Origin: Prunus persica
Taxonomy: Eukaryota; Streptophyta; Magnoliopsida; Rosales; Rosaceae
NCBI RefSeq assembly: GCF_000346465.2
Contig: NC_034010.1
Coordinates: 10,163,638-10,227,637, forward strand
DNA length: 64,000 nt
Direction of reading: 5' to 3'
A model generated the notes under the pieces. It had not been told where the DNA came from, did not search any database, and saw only the letters and a program-made list of their open reading frames with translations. The first letter of the stretch is position 1; the number at the start of each line of letters is the position of its first letter. The translations under genes were made by a program, and so were the position numbers. Shown piece by piece: positions 23,187-35,487 of the stretch.

Positions 23187-26100
23187 AAATGACTCCTCCC
23201 ACCATATGAGGATGTTCCTCAAATTTTGAACTCAATGCGATATCGATTGGTCCAAGAAATTTGACAATTCAAGTTCGTACGAAGTTCGTTCTTAAATGGA
23301 GTGGCCGGTGTATTGGATAGTTCTAGAGATTGGATTTCACTCAAAACCAACCACATGACTCCTATGACCATATTATGATGTTCCCCAAATTTTGAACTCA
23401 ATCTGATATCGATTGGCCCAAAAATTTCACAGTTCCGTCTTGCACACAGTTCTTTCTTAAATGGAGTGGTCTATGTATTGCATAGTTCTATAGATTTGGT
23501 TTCACTGAAAACCAACCAAATGACTCCTCCCATCACATTATGATGTTCTCCAAGTTTTGGACTCAATCCGACATCAATTGGTCCAAGAAATTTGACAATT
23601 CAGGTTCGTACGACGTTCTAAAATGGAGTGGTCGGTGTGTTGCTTAGTTCTAGAGATTGGATTTCAATTAAAACAAACCAAATAACACCTTCCACCACAT
23701 TATGATGTTCCCCAAGTTTTGGACTCACTCCGATATCGATTGGGCCATGAAATTGGACAATTCAAGTTCGTACGATGTTCGTTCTAAAATGGAGTGGTTG
23801 GTGTATTGCATAGTTCAGAGGTTGGATTTCACTCAAAACCAAGCAAATGACTCCTCCCACCATATTATGATGTTCCCCAAGTTTTGGACTCAATCCGATA
23901 ATGAATTAGACTATTCAGGTACGTACGAAGTTCATTCTGAAATGGAGTTGTCGGTGTATTGCATACTTCTAGGGATTGGATTTCACTCAAAACCAACCAA
24001 ATGACTCTGCCTACCTTATTAGGATGTTCCCCAAATTTTGAAGTCAATGTGATATCGATTCGTTGAAGAAATTTGACATTTCAAGTTCGTACGAAGTTTG
24101 TTCTTAAATGGAGTGGTTTGTGTATTGCATAGTTCAAGAGATTGGATTTCACTCAAAACCAACCAATGACTCCTATCACCATATGATGATGTTCCCCAAA
24201 TTCTGAACTCAATCTGATATCGATTGGGCCAAGAAATTTGACAATTCCGTTTTGTACAAAGTTCGTTCTCAAATGGAGTGGTCTATGTATTGCATAGTTC
24301 TAGAGATTGGATTTCACTCAAAACCAACCAAATGACTCCTCCCACCACATTATGTTGTTCCCCAAGTTTGGAACTCAATCCGACATCAATTGGTCAAATA
24401 AATTTGACAAGTCAGGTTCGTACGAAGTTCGTTCTGAAATGGAGTGGCCGGTGTATTGCATAGTTCTAGAGATTGGATTTCACTCAAAACCAACCAAATG
24501 ACTCCCCCCACCCTATTATGATGTTCCCCGAAGTTTTGGACGCAATCCGATATCGATTGGGCCCTGAAATCGGACAAATCATGTTTGTACGATTTTTGTT
24601 CTGAAATGGAGTGGTTGGTGTATGGCTAAGTTTTAGAATTGGATTTCACTCAAAACTCACCAAATGACTCCTCCCACTATATTCTGATGTTCCCCAAGTT
24701 TTGGACTCAATCCAATATCAATAGGTCCAAGAAATTAGACTATTCAGGTTCGTACGAAGTTTATTCTGAAATGGAGTAGTTGGTGTATTGCATAGTTCTA
24801 GGGATTGGATTTCACTCAAAACCAACCAAATGACTCCTCCCACCACATTATGATGTTCCCTAAGTTTTGGCCTCGATCAGATATTGATTGGTCCATGAAA
24901 TTGGATAATTTAGATTCATACGAAGTTCATTCTAAAATGGTGTGGTTGGTGTATTGGATAGTTTAGAGGTTGGATTTCACTAAAAACCAACCAAATGACT
25001 CCTCCCACCACATTAAGATGTTCCCCAAAGTTTGGGCTTATATCGATTTGTCCAACAAAATGGACAATTTCGGTTCGTACGAAGTTCGTTTTGAAATGGA
25101 GTGGTTGGTGTATTGCATAGGTCCAGAGATTGGATTTCACTCAAAACCTACCAAATGACTCCTCCCATCGTACTATGATGTTCCCCAAGTGTTGGACTCA
25201 ATCTGATATCGATTGGTCCATGAAATGGGACAATTCTAGTTCGTACGAAGTTCATTCTGAAATGGAGTGGTTGGTGTGTTGCATAGTTTTAGATATTGGA
25301 TTTCACAGAAAACTCACCAAATGACTCCTCCCGCCATATTTTGACGTTCCCCAAGTTTTGGACTCAAATCGATATCAATTGGTCCATGAAATTGGCCAAT
25401 TCGGGTTCGTACGAAGTTCGTTCTGAAATAGAGTGGTTGGTGTGTTGCATAGTTCTGGAGATTGAATTTCACTCAAAACCTAACAAATGCCTCCTCCCAC
25501 CATATTATGATGTTCCCCAAGTTTTGGACTCAATCCGATATCGATTGGTCCACGAAATTGTACAATTCTGGTTCGTACGAAGTCCGTTCTGAAATGTTGT
25601 GGTTGGTGTGTTGCATACTTTTTAGATTTTGGGTTTCCCTCAGAACTCACAAAATGACTCCTCCCACCATATTATGATGTTCCCCAAGTTTTGGACTCAA
25701 TCCGATATCAATTGGTCTATGAAATTGGCCAATTCGGGTTCGTACGAAGTTCGTTCTGAAATGGAGTGGTTGGTGTATTGCATAGTTCTAGAGATTGGAT
25801 TTCACTCATAACCTACCAAATGACTCTTCCCAGCATATTATGAGGTTCCCAAGTTTTGGGCTTAATCCGATATAGATTTGTCCAGGAAAATGGACAGTTC
25901 CAGTTCGTACGAAGTTCGTTCTTAAATGGAGTGGTTGGTGTATTGCATAGTTCTAGAGATTGGATTTCACTCAAAACCAACCAAATGACCCCTCCCACCA
26001 TTTTATGATGTTCCCCAAGTTTTGGGCTCAATCCGATATAGATTTGTCCAAGAAAATGGACAATTCCGGTTCGTACGAAGTTCGTTCTAAAATGGAGTGG

Positions 26101-28559
26101 TTGGTGTATTGCGTAGTTTTAGGGATTGGATTTCACTCAACACTCACCAAATGACTCCTCCCACCATATTATGATGTTCCCCAAGTTTTGGACTCAATCC
26201 GATATCGATTGGTCAATGAAATTGGACAATTCACGTTCGTACGAAGCAGACATTGGATTTTACTCAAAAAAAACCAAATGACTCCACCCACCAAATTATG
26301 ATTTTCCCCAACTTTTGGACTCAATCCGATATCGATTGGTCGATTAAATTGGACAATTCAGGTTCGTATGAAGTTTGTTCTAAAATGGAGTGGTTAGTCA
26401 TTTGCATAGTTTTAGAGAATGGATTTCACATAAAAAGCACCAAATGACTCCTCCCACCACATTTTGACGTTCCCCAAGTTTTAGACTCAATCCGATTTCG
26501 ATTGGTCCCTGAAATTGAGCAATTCAGGTTCGTACGAAGTTCATTTTGAAAAGGAATGGTCGGTGGTTTGCGTAGTTTTACGGATTGGATTTCACCCAAA
26601 CCTACCAAATGACTCCTCCCACCGAATTATGAAGTTCCCCAAGTTTTGGTCTCAATCCGATATCGATTGGTCTACGAAATTGGAAAATTCAGGTTGGTAC
26701 GAAGTTCGCTCTGAAATGGTGTGGTTGGTGTGTTGCGTACTTTTAGAGATTGGATTTCACTCAAAACTGACCAAATGACTCCTCCCACCATATTATGATG
26801 TTCCCCAAATTTTGGGCTCAATCCGATCTCGATTGGTCCCTGAAATTGGACAATTCAGGTTCGTACGAAGTTCGTTCTGAAATGGAGTGGTTGGTGTATT
26901 GCATAGTTCTAGAGATCGGGTTTCACTCAAAACCAACCTAATGACTCCTCCCACCATATTATGATGTTCCCCAATTTTGGGAGTCAATCCGATATCGATT
27001 GGTCCATGAAATTGGACAATTTAGGTTCGTACGGAGTTCATTATGAAATGGAGTTGTTTGTGTTTTGCATAGTTTTAGAGATTGGATTTCACTCTAAAGT
27101 CACCAAATGACTCCTCCCACCATATTATTCTGTCCCCCAATTTCTGGACTCAATCCGATATCGATTGGTCCATGAAATTAGACAATTCAGGTTCGTACGA
27201 AGTTCGCTCCGAAATTGTGTGGTCGGTTTATGGCATAGTTTTAGGGATTGGATTTCAATCAAAACCCCCCGAATGACTCCTCCCACCATATTATGGTGTT
27301 CCCCAATTTTGAGACTTAATCCGATATCATTTGGTCCATGAAATAGAACAATTCAGTTTCGTACAAAGTTCATTATGAAATGGAGTGGTTAGTGTTTTGC
27401 ATAGCTTTAGAGATTGGATTTCACTCAAAACCCACCAAATGACTCCTCCCACCATATTATGATGTTCCCCAACTTTTGGGCACAATCTGATATCAATTGG
27501 TCCCTGAAATTGGACAATTCAGGTTTGTACGAAGTTCGTTCTAAAATGGAGTGGTTGGTGGACTGTATAGTTCTTGAGATTGGATTTCACTCGTAACCGA
27601 ACAAATGACTCCCACCATATTATGATGTTCCCCAAGTTTTGGACTCAATCCGATATCGATTGGTCCATGAAATTGGACAATTCATGTTCGTACGAAGTTC
27701 GTTATGAAATGGAGTGGTTTGTGTTTTGCATAGTTTTAGATATTGGGTTTCAATCCAAAGTCACTAAATGACTACTCCCACCAGATTATGATGTTCCACA
27801 AGTTTTGGGCACAATCCGATATCGATTGGTCCCTGAAATTGGACAATTCAGGTTCGTACAAAGTTCGTTCTGAAATGGAGTGGTTGGTGTACTACATAGT
27901 TCTTGAGATTGGATTTCACTCATAACCTAACAAATGACTCCCAACACATTATGATGTTGCCCAAGTTTTAGACTCAATTCGATATCGATTGGCCCCTGAA
28001 ATTGGACAATTCAGGTTCGTACGAAATTCCTTATGAAATGGAGTTGTTGGTGTTTTGCATAATTCTAGAGATTGGATCTCACTCCAAAGTCACCAAATGA
28101 CCCCTCCCACCATATTATGATGTTCCCCAAGTTTTGGACTCAATCCGATATTGACTGGTCCATGAAATTGAACAATAAAGGTTCGTACGAAGTTCGTATT
28201 GAAATGGAGTGGTTGGTGTGTTGCATAGTTTTAGAGATTGGATTTCACTCGAAACCCACCAAATGACTCCTCCCATCATATTATGGTGTTCCCCAAGTTT
28301 TGTACTGAATCCGATATCGATTGGTAAATGAAATTGGACAATCTAGGTTCTTACGAAGTTCGTTCTGAAATGGGGTGGTGTGTGTATTGCATAGTTCTCG
28401 AGAGTGGATTTCTCTCCAAAGTCAGCAAATGACACCTCCCACCATATTATGAAGTTCCCCAAGTTTTGGACACAATCCAATATCGATTGGTAAATGAAAT
28501 TGGACAATTCAAGTTCGTGCGATGTTCATTCTGAAATGGAGTGGTTGGTGCATTGCATA

Positions 28560-31490
28560 GTTCTAGAGATTGAATTTCACCCCAAACCCACCAAATGACA
28601 CCTCCCACTATTTTATGATGTTCCCCAAGTTTTGGACACAATCTGATATCGATTGGTAAATGAAATTGGACAATTCAGGTTCGTACGAAGTTCGTTCTGC
28701 AATGGAGTGGTTGGTGTATGGCACAGTTCTAGGGATTGGATTTCACTCCAAAGTCACCAAGTGAATCCTCCCACCATATTATGATGCTCCACAATTTTGG
28801 GACTCAATCCGATATCGATTGGTCCATGAAATTGGACAATTAAGGTTCCCACGAAGTTCGTTCTGAAATGGAGTGGTTGGTGTTTTGCACAGTATTAGGG
28901 ATTGGATTTCACTTAAGAAGTACCAAATGCCTCCACCCACACTATTATGGAGTTCTCCAAGTTTTGGACTCAATCCGATATTGATTGGTCCATGAAATTG
29001 GACAATTCAGGTTGGTATGAACTTCGTTCAGAAATGGAGTGGTCTGAGTATTGCATAGTTCTAGAGATTGGATTTCACTCCAAAGTCACCAAATGACTCC
29101 TCCCACCATATGATGATGTTCCCCAATTTTGGGACTCAATCCGATATCGATTGGTCCATGGAATTAGACAATTCAGGTTCGTACGAAGTTTGTTCTGAAA
29201 TGGAATGGTTGGTGGTTTGCATAGTTTTAGAGATTGCACTTCACTCAAAAAGTACCAAATGATTCCTGCAACCATATTATTGAGTTCACCATATTTTGGA
29301 CTCAATCCGATATCGATTGATCCATGAAATTGGACAATTCAAGTTCGTACGAAGTTCGCTCAGAAATGGAGTGGTTGGTGTATTACATAGTTCTAGAGAG
29401 TGGATTTCTCTCCAAAGTCACCAAATGACACCTCCCACCATATTATGATGTTCCCCAAGTTTTGGACTCAATCCGATATTGATTGGTAAACGAAATTCGA
29501 CAATTCAAGTTCGTGCCACGTTTGTTCTGAAATGGAGTGGTTGGTGTATTGCATAGTTCTAGAATTGAATTTCAGTCCAAAGTCACCAAACGACTCCTCC
29601 CACCATATTATGATGTTCCCCAATTTTGGGACTCAATCCGATATCGATTGGTCCAAGAATTTGGACAATTCAGGTTCGTACGATATTCGTTCTGAAATGG
29701 AGTGGTTGGTGTTTTGCATAGTTTTAGAGATTGGATTTCACTCAAAACTCAACAAATTACACCTCCCACCATATTGTTATGTTCCCCAAGTTTTGGACCC
29801 AATCTGATATCAATTGGAAAATGAAATTGGACAATTCAGGTTCGTACGAAGTTCGTTCTGAAATGGAGTGGCTGGTGTATTGCATAGTTTTAGAAATTGG
29901 ATTTCACTCAAAAATCACCAAATGACACCTCCCACCATATTACGATGTTCCCCATGTTTTGGACTCAATCCGATAACTATTGGTAAATGAAATTGGACAA
30001 TTCAGGTTTGTGCGAAGTTCGTTCTGAAATGGAGTGGTTGATGTATTGCATAGTTCTAGAGATTGGATTTCACTCCAAAGTCACCAAATGACACCTCCCA
30101 CCATTTTATGATGTTCCCCAAGATTTGGACTCAATCCGATATCGATTGGTAAATGAAGTTGGACAATTCAGGTTCATACGAAGTTCGTTCTGCAATGGAG
30201 TGGTTGGTGTATGGCACAGTTCTAGGGATTGGATTTCACTCCAAAGTCACCAAGTGAATCCTCCCACCATATTATGATGTTCCACAATTTTGGGACTCAA
30301 TCCGATATCGATTCGTCCATGAAATTGGACAATTTATGTTCATACGAAGTTCTTTATGAAATGGAGTGGTTGGTGTTTTGCACAGTTTTAGAGATTGGAT
30401 TTCACACAAAAAGCACCAAATGACTCCACCCACACTATTATGGAGTTCCCCAAGTTTTGGACTCAATCCGATATCGATTGATCCACGAAATTCGACAATT
30501 CATATTCGTACGATATTCGTTCTGAAATGGAGTGGTTGGTGTTTTGCATAGTTTTAGAGATTGGATTTCACTCAAAATTCAGCAAATTACACCTCCCACC
30601 ATATTGTTTTGTTCCCCAAGTTTTTGACTCAATCCGATATCGATTGGTAAATGAAATTGGACAATTCAGGTTCGTGCGAAGTTCGTTATGAAATGGAGTG
30701 GTTGGTGTATTGCATAGTTCTAGAGATTGGATTTCACTCAAAACCCACCAAATGACTCCTCCCACCATATTATGATGTTCACCAAGTTTTGGACTCAATC
30801 CGATATCGATTGGTCCATGAAATTGGACAATTCAGGTTCGTACGAAGTTCATTATGAAATGGAGTGGTTGGTGTTTTGCATAGTTTTAGGGATTGGATTT
30901 CACTCAAAACCAACCAAATGACTACTCCCACCATATTATGATGTTCCCCAAGTTTAGGACTCAATCCGATATTGATTGGTCCACGAAATTGGACAATCCA
31001 GGTTTGTACGATGTTCGTTCTGAAATGGAATGGTTGGTGTTTTGCATATTTTTAGAGATTGGATTTCACTTGAAAGTCAACAAATGACACCTCCCCCCAT
31101 ATTATGATGTTCATCAAGTTTTGGACTCAATCCGATATCGATTGTTCCATGAAATTGGACAATTCAAGTTCGTATGAAGTTCGTTCTGAAATGGAGTAGT
31201 TGGTGTATTGCATAGTTTTAGAGGTTGGATTTCACTCAAAAATCAACAAATGACTCCGCCCACCATATTGTGATGTTCCCCAAGTTTTGGACTCAATCCG
31301 ATATCGATTGGTCTATGAAATTGGACAATTCAGGTTCGTACGAAGTTCGTCCTGAAATGATGTGGTTGGTGTATTGCATAGTTTTAGAGTTTGGATTGCA
31401 CTCAAAACTCAATAAATGACTCCTCCCACCATATTATGATGTTCCTCAAGTTTTGGACTCAGTCCGATATCGATTGGTCCATGAAATTGG
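28560..31490 (+). repeat. Nine-monomer duplication (about 1494 bp)
   Basis: The run from GTTCTGCAATGGAG through GTATGGCACAGTTCTAGGG, CACCAAGTGAATCC and CCACAATTTTGGGAC at about 28691-28810 recurs at about 30185-30304, nearly base for base, 1494 bases on. The following monomers share CTCCACCCACACTATTATGG (28931 and 30425). The rare string GTGAATCC occurs only in these two places as far as I can see. Outer limits are approximate. Confidence 0.7.
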
Positions 31491-31499
31491 ACAGTTCAG

Positions 31500-33498
31500 G
31501 TTCGTACGAAGTTTGCCCTGAAATGGTGTGGTTGGTGTTTGCATAGTTTTACAGATTGAATTTCACTGAAAACCCACCAAATGACTCATCCCACCATATT
31601 ATGATGTTCCCCAAGTTTTGGGCTCAATCTGATATCAATTGGTCCTTGAAATTGTACAATTCAGGTTCGTATGAAGTTCGTTCTGAAATGCAGTGGTTGG
31701 TGTTTTGCATAGTTCTAGAAATTGGATTTCACTCAAAACCTACCTAATGACTCCTCACGCGATATTATGATGTTCCCCAAGTTTTGGACTCAATCTGATA
31801 TCGATTGGCCCATGAAATTGGACAATTCAGGTTCCCACGAAGTTCGTTCTGAAATGGAGTGGTTGGTGTATTGGATAGTTTGAGAGATTGGATTTCACTC
31901 CAAAGTCACCAAATGACTCCTCCCACTATATTATGCTGTTCCCCAAGTTTTGGACTCAATCCGGTATCGATTGGCCCATGAAATTGGACAATTCAGGTTC
32001 CCATGAAGTTCGTTCTGAAATGGAACGGTTGATGTTTTGCACAATTTTAGAGATTGGATTTCACTCAAAAAGCACCAAATGACTCCTCCCACCGTATTAT
32101 GGAGTTGACGAAGTTTTGGACTCAATCCGATATCGATTGGTCCATGAAATTGGAGAATTTAGGTTCATACGATGTTCGTTCTGAAATGCAATGGTTGGTG
32201 TTTTGCATAGTTTTTGGGATTGGATTTCACCCAAAACTCAGCAAATGACTCCTCCCACCGTATTATATTGTTCACTAAGTGTTGGACTCAATCCGATATC
32301 GATTGGTCCCCGAAATTGGACAATTCAGGTTCGTACGAAGTTCGCCCTGAAATGGTGTGGTTGGTGTTTGCATAGTTTTACAGATTGGATTTCACTGAAA
32401 ACCCACCAAATGACTCATCCCACCATATTATGATGTTCCCCAAGTTTTGGGCTCAATCCGATATCAATTGGTCCTTGAAATTGTACAATTCAGGTTCGTA
32501 TGAAGTTCGTTCTGAAATGCAGTGGTTGGTGTTTTGCATAGTTCTAGACATTGGATTTCACTCAAAACCTACCTAATGACTCCTCACGCGATATTATGAT
32601 GTTCCCCAAGTTTTGGACTCAATCTGATATCGATTGGCCCATGACATTGGACAATTCAGGTTCCCACGAAGTTCGTTCTGAAATGGAGTGGTTGGTGTAT
32701 TGGATAGTTTGAGAGATTGGATTTCACTCCAAAGTCACCAAATGACTCCTCCCACTATATTATGTTGTTCCCCAAGTTTTGGACTCAATCCGGTATCGAT
32801 TGGCCCATGAAATTGGACAATTCAGGTTCCCATGAAGTTCGTTCTGAAATGGAGCGGTTGATGTTTTGCACAATTTTAGAGATTGGATTTCACTCAAAAA
32901 GCACCAAATGACTCCTCCCACCGTATTATGGAGTTGACGAAGTTTTGGACTCAATCCGAAATCGATTGGTCCATGAAATTGGAGAATTTAGGTTCATACG
33001 ATGTTCGTTCTGAAATGCAATGGTTGGTGTTTTGCATAGTTTTTGGGATTGGATTTCACTCAAAACTCAGCAAATGACTCCTCCCACCGTATTATATTGT
33101 TCACTAAGTGTTGGACTCAATCCGATATCGATTGGTCCCCGAAATTGGACAATTCTGGTTCGTACGAAGTTCGCCCTGAAATGGTGTGGTTGGTGTTTGC
33201 ATAGTTTTACAGATTGGATTTCACTGAAAACCCACCAAATGACTCATCCCACCATATTATGATGTTCCCCAAGTTTTGGGCTCAATCCGATATCAATTGG
33301 TCCTTGAAATTGTACAATTCAGGTTCGTATGAAGTTCGTTCTGAAATGCAATGGTTGGTGTTTTGCATAGTTTTTGGGATTGGATTTCACTCAAAACTCA
33401 GCAAATGACTCCTCCCACCGTATTATATTGTTCACTAAGTGTTGGACTCAATCCGATATCGATTGGTCCCCGAAATTGGACAATTCAGGTTCGTACGA
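31500..33498 (+). repeat. Five-monomer higher-order repeat (829 bp), two copies plus a deleted third
   Basis: Block 31500-32328 and block 32329-33157 are almost identical, offset 829 bases. Markers appear in the same order: TTTACAGATTG, CTCACGCGATATTATG, CCGGTATCGATTGGCCC, GGAGTTGACGAAG, and TATATTGTTCACTAAGTG. A third copy starts at 33158 but jumps within the shared string GTTCTGAAATGCA from its first monomer straight to its fourth, omitting 498 bases, exactly three monomers. It then continues to about 33498. Confidence 0.92.
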
Positions 33499-33625
33499 AG
33501 TTCGTGCTAAAATGGAGTGGTTGGTGAATTTCATAGTTCTAGAGATTGGATTTCACTCCAAAGTCACCAAATGACTCCTCCCACCATATTATGATGTTCC
33601 CCAATTTTGGGACTCAATCCGATAT

Positions 33626-35487
33626 TGATAAGTTCATACATTCGCATGTCCTCTTTACTTAGTGACTTTGGTTAGTTTCTCTTTATTTTGAGTCACTTAC
33701 CTCTTTTTGTTTGTTTTGTAGGTTAAGACAACCGGAGATCACATTTGATGCAATCCATGCTTGATAAGGGCTGATTGGGATAAGAGTACTATGAGTTTAA
33801 AGACAAACCCAATTTGGGCCACACTCCTTGTCAGTCCAGTTTCGTTGGTCATCTTGTAGGCCTCATTTCAGCAACTTAAACAGGTCGGATGAGGAGACAT
33901 CCTTGATAGAAGTAGTTCTAATGGATGTCTATTATAACATATCCAAAGTTCAGCCCAATTGGATAAATCTGGAGCCCTCAGCACGTCAAAGACTCAACCA
34001 AGTACACAGAAAAGTCATAGTTGGCTGCCATCACATTTATTGTGGCTACATCTCTAGAGCCATGTGCTACACATAAGAGCAGCCACACATGGGAGACAAA
34101 TCAGCTTGGGAACTCAGAAAAATGAACAAAAGTCAAGCTTGCCATAAAGAGACCAAGAATAGTTCACCAAAGCATTTATTGGGCAACTAGAGCAATTGGC
34201 TTTTATTGGGCAGCTAGAGCAGTTGGCATTTATTGAGCAGCTGAGGCAATTGGGAGCAGCTAAGAGAAGTGTGTTTCACCAGCTAGAGGGGAGGATGAAA
34301 TTGGACTCAATAAATGGAGAGCTGCACACTCATTCAAAAAAGACAGAGATGGAAGAGACTCAGATTCATTTTCATCCATCACTCACACATTCAGATTCAC
34401 CACAAGAGAGAAGGGAGCTAGTTGCAAAGGAGGGAGACCTTGGAGCTCTCCTGGGAACTACCTTGTTACCATCAGCTAGTTCTTCTCTTCTCTTTATTCT
34501 ATCTATGTATTTCTTATTTTCTATATTCATAGTTATGTCTAACTAGTCCATTTAGTTAGGGCTTAGGATGAAGCCCTAGTCATGAATATTCAATGTTATG
34601 GATAATTTTATAATTAATTGATTTCCTTACTTTCATTATCAAGTTGTTAATCTCCAGTTTATTATGTGCTTGATGTATGTTTTCTTGGAGTAGCTAACTA
34701 GGATTTTGTGCATCTAGCACAGGTTGGGAAAGGGTTTAGATTCACCAATTCTACTCTCCTTTCACAAGCAACACATGAATGGCCTAAGAATCATTCAAGG
34801 GTTAATAACCATAGGTTGACTAGAACAGATACCATGTTCTAGGACTTGTGTCATTATCATATTCTCAAGGAGCTTAATGACTCTTGTATACTTTATTCTA
34901 AGTAGATACCATGCTTAGGTTGCATATTAGAGATCACGTGTTGTGTAGATACCATGCACAATCACATGCCTTAGGAGAATCATGCATCATGCACCTAGAT
35001 ACCATAGGCTTGTATGCGATAATCTACTGTTGATGAAGCTTGAGTCAATTTCTATGCATTCATAACTTGAATAGGAAGACTAGTGGTGGATTCCAAGGCT
35101 CTAACACCTCTCAATCGTTGTTTCACAACTTGTTGATTGCTGCCAGCGTTTACTTTCCAGCACTTTCTTTTCACTTTCATATCATCATTTCGACAACAAA
35201 AACTCTCATTTCGAGTGCGTGTGTGGTGCTAGGATTCTGTCCTAGACCTTGAGTAATTAGCAAGAGGCATTGTTGAATTCGACTTTGCCTTTAGTTAGTT
35301 AGTCAGTTTCTTTATTTTCTGTTTTTTTTTCAGCATTCTAAGTAATTTAACTTGGAACCAAGTTACCATTCTCCGTGGGATCGACCTCGTATTTACATAA
35401 GCTATACCATAAACGGTTCCCGCACTTGCAAGAATTAAAGTTGCTATTTTTAATAACTCATTTTAGTTGTTAGGAATAGCCTCAATA
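33626..35487 (+). mobile_element. Solo LTR family 2, copy 1 (1862 bp)
   Basis: The left end is TGATAAGTTCATACATTCGC. The right end is ...CCTCAATA, where the usual terminal CA has become TA. The flanks are GATAT (33621-33625) and GATAC (35488-35492), a 5-bp target duplication with one change. The empty site is the monomer's CCGATATCGATTGG. The body matches the copies at 44521 and 54341. No coding domain or second LTR is present. Near the 3' end GGGATCGACCTCGTATTTAC and CACTTGCAAGAATTAAAG resemble LTR ends I associate with Ty3/gypsy Tat/Ogre-type elements, an inference only. It keeps about 32 bases (around 34759-34790) that both other copies lack. Confidence 0.9.
34181..34262 (+). repeat. Short tandem repeat in LTR family 2, copy 1
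   Basis: Three degenerate units of about 27 bases built on GGGCAGCTAGAGCAGTTGGC lie upstream of the promoter region. The same array, with 26-base units, is at 45066-45138 and 54897-54969 in the other copies. Confidence 0.75.

Larger units (their letters stand above)
23187..33625 (+). repeat. 166-bp tandem satellite, block 3 (subfamily A, then B)
   Basis: About 63 monomer equivalents in the same orientation. The first approximately 1.4 kb is type A (CCAAGAAATTTGAC, GTGGTCTATG or GTGGTCGGTG). From roughly 24.7 to 25.3 kb the array passes through mixed units to type B, marked by CCATGAAATTGGACAATT and GTGGTTGGTG, which then dominates the rest of the window. A CACTCCAAAGTCACCAAATG variant first becomes common in this block. 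One monomer near 26245 lacks about 40 bases. No gene is seen. Confidence 0.96.

Noticed and set aside
23187..33625. Regular repeats considered as a CRISPR array or a tandem gene cluster.
   Set aside because: The whole 166-bp unit repeats with no unique spacers and no cas genes, and the context is a plant chromosome.
33828..34546. Open frames of 82 and 116 codons in LTR family 2.
   Set aside because: The reading frames are not preserved in the other copies of the same LTR, and the region contains a short tandem repeat and a promoter-like sequence instead.
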